A stretch of DNA of 10,906 nt. Source: Anaerolineae bacterium. GTDB lineage: Bacteria > Chloroflexota > Anaerolineae > Aggregatilineales > UBA3940. Positions 7,008 to 10,906 of this stretch are shown here, in pieces. The notes beneath the pieces were generated by a model. That model was not told the origin of the DNA and searched no databases. It was given only the letters and a program-made list of their open reading frames with translations. The stretch lies in contig JAFGNO010000109.1 in NCBI GenBank assembly GCA_016926985.1, positions 1 to 10,906 on the forward strand. The letters are read 5' to 3'. How positions within the stretch are numbered: position 1 is the first letter of the stretch; every line of letters starts with the position of its first letter. The translations under genes were made by a program, and so were the position numbers.

Positions 7008-7403
7008 GTGTTTCAGCAGTGTATCATTATTGGCAATCTTGGGCGTGACCCGGAAATGCGTTTCATGTCTGACGGCACGGCTGTAACCGATTTTTCGGTT
7101 GCTGTTAATAAGCGTGGAAAGCGTCCGGATGGTTCGGAATGGGAAAAAACATGGTGGTTTAAAGTGACCTGTTGGCGCAGATTGGCTGAAACTACCAACC
7201 AGTATTTGCGGAAAGGATTCCCGGTGATGGTCATCGGTGAAGTGGATGCCTCTGCCTACATACCACGCGAGGGGGGCGAGCCGCGGGCGTCGCTTGAACT
7301 GACAGCGCGCGATGTGCGATTTCTGCCCCGAACCGGGCCTGGTATTGGTGACGAAGCTCCCTCGGATGACTATGCCCAGTCCGACGAAGATATTCCATTC
7401 TAA
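7008..7403 (+). CDS. ssb: Single-stranded DNA-binding protein
   Basis: This is a 131-residue SSB. The OB fold occupies roughly residues 1-107: MFQQCIIIGNLGRDPEMRF, the VTDFSVAVN strand, the WWFKVTCW strand and the GFPVMVIGEVDA strand. The protein ends in the acidic tip DEDIPF (126-131), which recruits replication and repair proteins in other bacteria. The linker between fold and tip is short (about 20 residues), so it is smaller than E. coli SSB. It coats single-stranded DNA during replication, recombination and repair. The start is GTG 7008 with AAGGAG at 6996-7001 (6-nt spacing). Its stop overlaps the start of the translin/TRAX-like gene (TAATG), so the two are co-transcribed and probably translated in step. 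rpsF and rpsR, common neighbours of ssb, are absent from the window. Confidence 0.96.
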   Translation: MFQQCIIIGNLGRDPEMRFMSDGTAVTDFSVAVNKRGKRPDGSEWEKTWWFKVTCWRRLAETTNQYLRKGFPVMVIGEVDASAYIPREGGEPRASLELTARDVRFLPRTGPGIGDEAPSDDYAQSDEDIPF

Positions 7404-8059
7404 TGGATTCACTTGAGATTATTGGGGATGGCATCCGGGCAGAATTGGAAGCAAAAAACCGGGCAAGAGATGAGGCCCTTGCCCGGTCCCGCGTTCTGAT
7501 CCGGCATTGTGCCAGCACCATAAAGGCCGTACATCGGAAATCCTGGGAATCTGCCCAGGAGGGCCTTTCAACCGTTCGCAGCACAGTGGATCAACTGGTT
7601 GATGCTGTTGCGGATTATCCTGACCTCTATCATTCAGGCTATACACAGGATGCCCTGAAAGAATATGTTGAGGCCTATGTGACCTATGCGATTGTCCATG
7701 AGGAGCCCCTGCCCACACCCGAATCGTTGAACGTGACCGGCAGCACCTATCTTAATGGCCTTGCGGAGGCTGCCACAGAGTTGAGAAGAACCATCCTGAA
7801 TCTCATCCGTCACGAGCACAGTTTGGAGGCAGAACAACTCCTTGATCAAATGGACAATATCTATAATATCCTGATGACTTTTGATTTCCCGGATGCTATC
7901 ACCTATGGGTTGCGCAGACGGGTGGATGTATTACGCAGCATCCTTGAGCGAACCAGGGGCGACCTGACCACAAGCTTACGCCAACAGCAGCTGGCCGATG
8001 CCCTGAAAAGCATGGAAAATCATCTGAATATCTCTGATCAATCATCAGAAGACGTTTAA
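7403..8059 (+). CDS. Translin/TRAX-family protein (bacterial C3PO-like nuclease candidate)
   Basis: This is a 218-residue, almost entirely helical protein of normal translin-family length. Motifs shared with the family as I recall it include KEYVEAYVTY (86-95), the YLNGLAEAATELRR helix (116-129), and FDFPDAITYGLRRRVDVLR (160-178), whose C-terminal part matches LRKRYDGLK of human translin. EYVEA matches the motif holding catalytic Glu126 and Glu129 of human TRAX, giving Glu87 and Glu90 here. Glu122 aligns with TRAX Asp193, and Glu126 with the next conserved Glu. Translin and TRAX form octameric shells that bind single-stranded DNA or RNA; TRAX supplies the endoribonuclease site of C3PO, and an archaeal homologue from Archaeoglobus does both alone. 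The start ATG 7403 overlaps the ssb stop by one base. A strong terminator follows at 8077. Nuclease activity is inferred from residues, not shown. Confidence 0.85.
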   Translation: MDSLEIIGDGIRAELEAKNRARDEALARSRVLIRHCASTIKAVHRKSWESAQEGLSTVRSTVDQLVDAVADYPDLYHSGYTQDALKEYVEAYVTYAIVHEEPLPTPESLNVTGSTYLNGLAEAATELRRTILNLIRHEHSLEAEQLLDQMDNIYNILMTFDFPDAITYGLRRRVDVLRSILERTRGDLTTSLRQQQLADALKSMENHLNISDQSSEDV

Positions 8060-8076
8060 ACTCGTTTTCAATCACC

Positions 8077-8112
8077 AAACAGCAGCCGGCCTGACCGGCC
8101 GGCTGTTGTTTT
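8077..8112 (+). terminator. Intrinsic terminator of the ssb-translin operon
   Basis: A 15-bp stem (8077-8091 with 8097-8111, one G-U pair at 8082/8106) encloses the 5-nt loop TGACC. The core AGCCGGCC/GGCCGGCT is very GC-rich, and the right arm ends in a T-rich run (TGTTGTTTTA). It lies 17 bp after the stop codon. The complementary A-rich left flank could allow partial function on the other strand, but no gene there needs it. Confidence 0.88.
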
Positions 8113-8118
8113 ATAGGG

Positions 8119-8157
8119 CAGTTTTCTTCTCGCAACAACTGGTTTATTATGAAACTG
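8119..8157 (+). promoter_or_regulatory. Weak promoter candidate for the FHA regulator, flanked by an inverted repeat
   Basis: TTTTCT (8122-8127) and TATTAT (8145-8150) have 17-bp spacing and are framed by CAGTTT (8119-8124) and AAACTG (8152-8157), a 6-bp inverted repeat. An alternative -10 is TACTAT at 8158-8163. A promoter must exist here because a strong terminator lies just upstream, but which element is used is unclear. Confidence 0.3.
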
Positions 8158-8218
8158 TACTATATGATGAGCAGCGGTCCAGAAAGCACCGGACTCCGAG
8201 TTTTCACAGGTAAGTTTC

Positions 8219-8869
8219 ATGCCCGCAATACCGGCAGTGCTGGTTGTTACCAAAGGTATCCTGGCAGGTTCTCGCATTACGCTTAGCTCATGTCCTTGCT
8301 CCATTGGTCGGGCGGAGGAATGCGACCTGACCCTTGCTGATGCCGGTATATCGCGGCTGCACGCCCGTATTGACCGCAGCTTTGGACGTTACTCTATAAT
8401 CGACCTGAGCAGTACCAACGGTACATTTGTGAATGGCCTTCGTATTGATGCCCCTACCCCCCTGCAAGATGGCGATGAGATCCGGTTGGGCTCAGCTGCG
8501 ACCATGTTGTTTGAGGACCCGGCGTCCACTGACCAGATTGACCTCGCCGAGTTGAGCATCAGCGGCATCCAGATCGATCAGAAGCGCAAAGAGGTTTTTG
8601 CCAATGGGCAGATGATCGATCCGCCACTCTCACCCAGCCAATATGCTCTGGTCAGTTTGCTTGTCGCCAACATGGGGGAGATTGTCACCAGGGAGAAAAT
8701 CGCCCGGATTGTCTGGCCAGGAGAGCGGTATATAAGTGATCAGATGATTGACACACTTGTTTCCCGGCTGCGAAAACGATTGGCTGAATACGGTGTTGAC
8801 GAACACATTATTACCAGGCGGGGCTTTGGGCTGATGCTTGCCAGCCAGTCGCCTGATACCCAGGCTTGA
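8219..8869 (+). CDS. FHA domain fused to OmpR/PhoB-type winged-helix DNA-binding domain
   Basis: This is a 216-residue cytoplasmic protein. The N-terminal FHA domain (about 6-98) has every signature: IGR (29-31), ISRLHARI (44-51), DLSSTNGTFVNG (62-73) and LQDGDEIRLG (82-91). Arg31, Ser45, His48 and Asn67 are the expected phosphothreonine-contact positions. After a linker, about 118-208 form a PhoB-type winged helix: LSPSQYALVSLLVANMGEIV, then SDQMIDTLVSRLRKRL (recognition helix) and the wing IITRRGFGLML. In classical OmpR-type regulators a receiver domain takes the place of FHA, so control here probably comes from Ser/Thr kinase signalling, either by binding a phosphoprotein or by intramolecular docking. 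The start ATG 8219 has AGG about 9 nt upstream. No kinase gene is in the window. The YghO-like gene follows 31 bp later with no terminator between. Confidence 0.93.
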   Translation: MPAIPAVLVVTKGILAGSRITLSSCPCSIGRAEECDLTLADAGISRLHARIDRSFGRYSIIDLSSTNGTFVNGLRIDAPTPLQDGDEIRLGSAATMLFEDPASTDQIDLAELSISGIQIDQKRKEVFANGQMIDPPLSPSQYALVSLLVANMGEIVTREKIARIVWPGERYISDQMIDTLVSRLRKRLAEYGVDEHIITRRGFGLMLASQSPDTQA

Positions 8870-8900
8870 TTCCTGCTGTCGACAAAATGAGAGGGAGCCG

Positions 8901-10034
8901 ATGAAAATACATCTGGTGAATACTGACAACCGAAAAGAAGTAAACCGTTTTATTGGAGTCCCTTTTGAACTCTACCGGGATTCTCCACAGTGGGTTCCAC
9001 CTGTTGTACCTGATGCACAATTCCAGCTGAATCGGAAGAAAAACCCATTTTACAAATACAACGATGCTGCCTTCTTTGTCGCTGAACAGGACGGACAATA
9101 CATTGGTCGCATCGCGGCCTTTAACCCCCGGTATTTCAATTCATTTAAACATACCAGCAATCTGCATTTCTACCTGTTTGACTGCATCAATGATCAGGCG
9201 GCAGCCAGCGCCCTGTTTGAGGCAGCCGCCAATTGGGGACGCGCCAACGATCTGACTCTTTGCCGTGGTCCTCTGGGCTTTATGGCACTGGATGGATTTG
9301 GTATGTTGGCGGAAGGATTTGACCATCGCCCGGCTGTGGGGATTCCATACAACTATGATTACTATCCAACCCTTACCGAAGCCTGGGGGTTTGAACTTGA
9401 AGAACGGGTCTACTCCGGCTATCTGAACCTTACCAGGCTGAGAGCCGAATTTCCTCAAAAAATCCTGGCTCTTTCAGATAAAATCAAATCCCGCTATGGC
9501 TTTACCATCAAGACCTTCAAAAATAAGCGTGAACTGAGACGCTGGGCTGCTCCCCGGTTGGCTGACCTGTATAACCGGACGCTCACCCATATCGCTGGAG
9601 ACCCGCCTGTGACCCAGGAAGAGGTTAGTGTTGTGGCAGACAGTGCGCTGCAGATTACCGAGCCAGATCTTCTTAAATTTGTCCTGAAGGAGGATGAGCT
9701 TGTCGGGTTCCTGTTCTGTTTTCTGGATATCTCCGTTGCTCTGAAAAAGACCGGCGGCAGACTATTCCCTACCGGCATTTTCCACATTTTACGCGAAATG
9801 AAGCGGACCAACTGGATTAACCTGAATGGCATGGGAATGGCGCCTGAGTACCAGGGTCTCGGTGGTACTGCTCTAATGTATGCTGAGCTTTACCGGGCGA
9901 TTGAGAATTACCCACGGTTTGAACATGCCGACGTGGTGCAGATTTCTGAATTCAATGCGAAAAGCCTGAACGAGATGAAACGGTTTGGTGTTGACTTCTA
10001 CAAGACCCACCACATCTATCAAAAACCATTGTGA
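8901..10034 (+). CDS. YghO-like GNAT-fold N-acetyltransferase family protein
   Basis: This is a 377-residue protein resembling the YghO-like family. It has the N-terminal pattern FIGVPFELYRDSPQWVPPVV, then NPFYKYNDAAFFVAEQDG, IGRIAAFNPRYF, a CRGPLGFMALDGFGMLAEGF segment and the YNYDYYPTLTEAWGFE segment. The C-terminal GNAT core holds the acetyl-CoA-binding motif A, NGMGMAPEYQGLGGTALMY (about 308-326), where Q/G-x-x-G/A is represented by QGLGGT. The family's substrate is not known to me. The start is ATG 8901 with GAGGGAG at 8891-8897; a start at 8838 would overlap the FHA gene and add 21 residues outside the family pattern. It is probably co-transcribed with the FHA regulator, which could make it either a target or simply a downstream passenger. 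No convincing terminator follows. Confidence 0.8.
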   Translation: MKIHLVNTDNRKEVNRFIGVPFELYRDSPQWVPPVVPDAQFQLNRKKNPFYKYNDAAFFVAEQDGQYIGRIAAFNPRYFNSFKHTSNLHFYLFDCINDQAAASALFEAAANWGRANDLTLCRGPLGFMALDGFGMLAEGFDHRPAVGIPYNYDYYPTLTEAWGFELEERVYSGYLNLTRLRAEFPQKILALSDKIKSRYGFTIKTFKNKRELRRWAAPRLADLYNRTLTHIAGDPPVTQEEVSVVADSALQITEPDLLKFVLKEDELVGFLFCFLDISVALKKTGGRLFPTGIFHILREMKRTNWINLNGMGMAPEYQGLGGTALMYAELYRAIENYPRFEHADVVQISEFNAKSLNEMKRFGVDFYKTHHIYQKPL

Positions 10035-10059
10035 TATGCCATGGAAATTCGGGCGGGCG

Positions 10060-10088
10060 TTTTGAGAATCCAGCCCGGCAGGTATAAT
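10060..10088 (+). promoter_or_regulatory. Sigma70-type promoter for the zinc-finger gene
   Basis: A perfect TATAAT lies at 10083-10088. The -35 is TTTTGA at 10060-10065 (17-bp spacing); TTGAGA at 10062-10067 fits the consensus better but with only 15 bp. The predicted start near 10095 falls inside the left arm of the hairpin at 10092-10122. Confidence 0.6.
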
Positions 10089-10091
10089 TAA

Positions 10092-10122
10092 GCGTCTATC
10101 CGCAGTTTAAGCGGATAGATGC
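10092..10122 (+). promoter_or_regulatory. 12-bp inverted repeat/hairpin at the predicted transcription start
   Basis: The arms 10092-10103 and 10111-10122 pair over 12 bp (one G-U) around the loop AGTTTAA; the core is CTATCCGC/GCGGATAG. Its position 3 bp after the -10 suits either a repressor operator covering the start site or a 5'-end hairpin on the mRNA. It is not followed by a T run (GCTTATTATG), so it is not a normal terminator. Confidence 0.6.
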
Positions 10123-10199
10123 TTATTATGCTGACCAGGTGCAGGTGTAGATTCTCAGCCTTGCGTCGTCAGCAACTGTTACTGCTGTCGAGATTTACC

Positions 10200-10451
10200 A
10201 TGCCAGTGCATCGCTGTCAGATTTGTGAGGAAAACCCATCAGAAGCCCTGCGGCTGGGCGATACCGGCCTTGCCAAGGGCCAGATTTGTCCCATCTGCCA
10301 TCGGCCCATTTGTCGGCACCATCTTGTTCGTGTCCGGTGGCGCTGGCGGACTCCTGAGCGCAAGCTGGATTCTGAACTCATCTGTCGTGATTGTCACCGG
10401 ACCTATGCTCACCGGGATTGGGATCCCGTCAGTCGCGAATGGATCAGTTGA
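10200..10451 (+). CDS. Small zinc-finger protein with eight-ligand cross-brace pattern
   Basis: This is an 83-residue protein whose Cys/His pattern is CxxC-x20-CxxC-x4-CxxH-x20-CxxC: Cys6, Cys9, Cys30, Cys33, Cys38, His41, Cys62 and Cys65, with extra His34, His40 and His66. That would bind two zinc ions, in an order resembling cross-braced FYVE- or RING-type domains. The middle is basic (RVRWRWRTPERK, 44-55), which could contact nucleic acid or an acidic partner. I do not recognise a named bacterial family. I chose ATG 10200, which places the first CxxC at residue 6. An in-frame ATG at 10119 would add 27 residues (Cys/Arg/Leu-rich), but it lies within the hairpin and has no RBS. Neither start has a good RBS, so the N-terminus is uncertain. 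A terminator-like hairpin follows the stop by 5 bp. Confidence 0.72.
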   Translation: MPVHRCQICEENPSEALRLGDTGLAKGQICPICHRPICRHHLVRVRWRWRTPERKLDSELICRDCHRTYAHRDWDPVSREWIS

Positions 10452-10453
10452 CA
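10448..10453 (+). promoter_or_regulatory. Consensus -35 hexamer candidate for ino1
   Basis: TTGACA matches the -35 consensus exactly and overlaps the stop codon of the zinc-finger gene. The best -10 at permitted spacing is poor (TATGGC at 10469-10474, 15 bp). If used, transcription would begin near 10481, after most of the hairpin at 10457-10481, and the leader would retain AAGGAGG. Confidence 0.3.
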
Positions 10454-10456
10454 CTC

Positions 10457-10486
10457 CCCGACTTGCCATATGGCAGCCGGGTTTTT
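10457..10486 (+). terminator. Terminator-like hairpin with T5 tract abutting the ino1 ribosome binding site
   Basis: The outer stem CCCG/CGGG (10457-10460 with 10478-10481) continues, past an A/C mismatch and a bulged T, through C62-G76 (last two digits) into the palindrome TGCCATATGGCA (10464-10475). It is followed directly by TTTTT (10482-10486). It ends the zinc-finger transcript or attenuates read-through into ino1: AAGGAGG starts at the very next base, 10487. Confidence 0.62.
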
Positions 10487-10499
10487 AAGGAGGATGATT

Positions 10500-10906
10500 T
10501 TGAGTAACAAAGTTCGTGTTGGAATTATTGGCGTCGGCAACTGCGCGTCCTCGCTGGTTCAGGGTGTTCATTTTTACGCAAACGCCAGAGATGACGAAAG
10601 AGTTCCTGGCCTGATGCATGTAAATCTGGGTGGATATCATATCCATGACATCGAATTCAGCACGGCAATTGATATCGACATTGAGAAGGTTGGAAAAGAC
10701 CTTTCGCAAGCTATCTGGGCAGGCCAGAACAACACTATCAAGTTTGCCGATGTCCCCAAATTAAATGTCCCTGTCCACCGGGGGATGACCCACGATGGCC
10801 TGGGGAAATATCTGAAGGAAAAGATCACGAAAGCGCCGGGGAAAACCGCAAATATTGAGCAGATCCTGAAAGACACCGGCACGGATGTGGTTGTCAATTA
10901 CCTCCC
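10500..10906 (+). CDS. ino1: Myo-inositol-1-phosphate synthase (actinobacterial/archaeal type), 3' end outside window
   Basis: The visible 135 codons closely follow the actinobacterial Ino1 pattern as I know it. They show the NAD-binding loop VGIIGVGNCASSLVQG, then VPGLMHVNLGGYHIHDIEF, an AIDIDIEKVGKDLSQAI segment, NNTIKFADVP, VHRGMTHDGLGKYL and DTGTDVVVNYLP. The enzyme converts glucose-6-phosphate to inositol-1(3)-phosphate with bound NAD, the first step toward inositol phospholipids or inositol-based solutes. I chose TTG 10500 because AAGGAGG (10487-10493) then sits at a 6-nt spacing. The in-frame ATG at 10494 touches the Shine-Dalgarno sequence and has no other RBS. The catalytic C-terminal part lies outside the window. 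It is either read through from the zinc-finger gene past the hairpin or has its own promoter at 10448. Confidence 0.95.
   Translation, partial: MSNKVRVGIIGVGNCASSLVQGVHFYANARDDERVPGLMHVNLGGYHIHDIEFSTAIDIDIEKVGKDLSQAIWAGQNNTIKFADVPKLNVPVHRGMTHDGLGKYLKEKITKAPGKTANIEQILKDTGTDVVVNYL

Noticed and set aside
8838..8900. Longer start of the YghO-like gene at 8838
   Set aside because: It would overlap the FHA-regulator gene and has no RBS, whereas ATG 8901 has GAGGGAG just upstream and matches the expected N-terminus.
10050..10078. Terminator after the YghO-like gene (CGGGC/GCCCG)
   Set aside because: The stem is only 5 bp with an 18-nt loop and no T tract follows; the stretch overlaps the promoter of the next gene.
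10035..10199. tRNA or other structured RNA gene in the gap before the zinc-finger gene
   Set aside because: I found no cloverleaf or T-loop sequence. The only strong structure is the single hairpin at 10092-10122.
10494..10496. ATG start for ino1
   Set aside because: It is in frame but directly touches AAGGAGG (zero spacing). TTG at 10500 has the normal 6-nt spacing.

Overview
The window reads as bacterial chromosome: densely packed genes, moderately high GC, short intergenic gaps, Shine-Dalgarno sites of the AAGGAG type, and several GTG or TTG starts. The combination of an actinobacterial/archaeal-type inositol-phosphate synthase, a translin/TRAX-like protein behind ssb, and an FHA domain fused to a PhoB-type winged helix suggests Chloroflexota (Anaerolineae-like). 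That assignment is inferred from gene content only. There is no rRNA, tRNA, CRISPR array, insertion sequence or phage gene that I can see.

Region 1 (1-4332, minus strand) is a glycan-type operon. It reads from an extended -10 promoter near 4324 through a family-4-like glycosyltransferase with a C-terminal membrane segment, a polytopic GT-C-type membrane protein, and a glutamine-dependent asparagine synthetase cut by the window edge. The first junction is an ATGA overlap and the second has a 2-nt gap, so the three are probably translationally coupled. Region 2 (4408-6197, plus) is transcribed divergently. It carries an unrecognised 248-residue protein and, 40 bp later, a ribonuclease Z-family metallo-beta-lactamase protein with altered active-site motifs. 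Region 3 (6265-6702, minus) is an Rrf2-family regulator with a cluster of four cysteines that probably binds an Fe-S cluster.

A 305-bp divergent intergenic region (6703-7007) with two inverted repeats separates the regulator from region 4 (7008-8111, plus). Region 4 is a two-gene ssb-translin/TRAX operon joined by a TAATG stop/start overlap and closed by a strong intrinsic terminator. Region 5 (8219-10034, plus) pairs an FHA-winged-helix regulator with a YghO-like GNAT-fold protein. Region 6 (10060-10906, plus) starts with a good sigma70-type promoter whose predicted start lies in a 12-bp hairpin. A small eight-ligand zinc-finger protein follows, then a terminator-like hairpin directly abutting the ribosome binding site of ino1, which runs off the right edge.

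The most interesting items are the ssb-coupled TRAX-like protein, which keeps the acidic residues expected of the nuclease-active branch; the cross-brace-type zinc finger; and the hairpin/U-tract placed immediately before the ino1 ribosome binding site.
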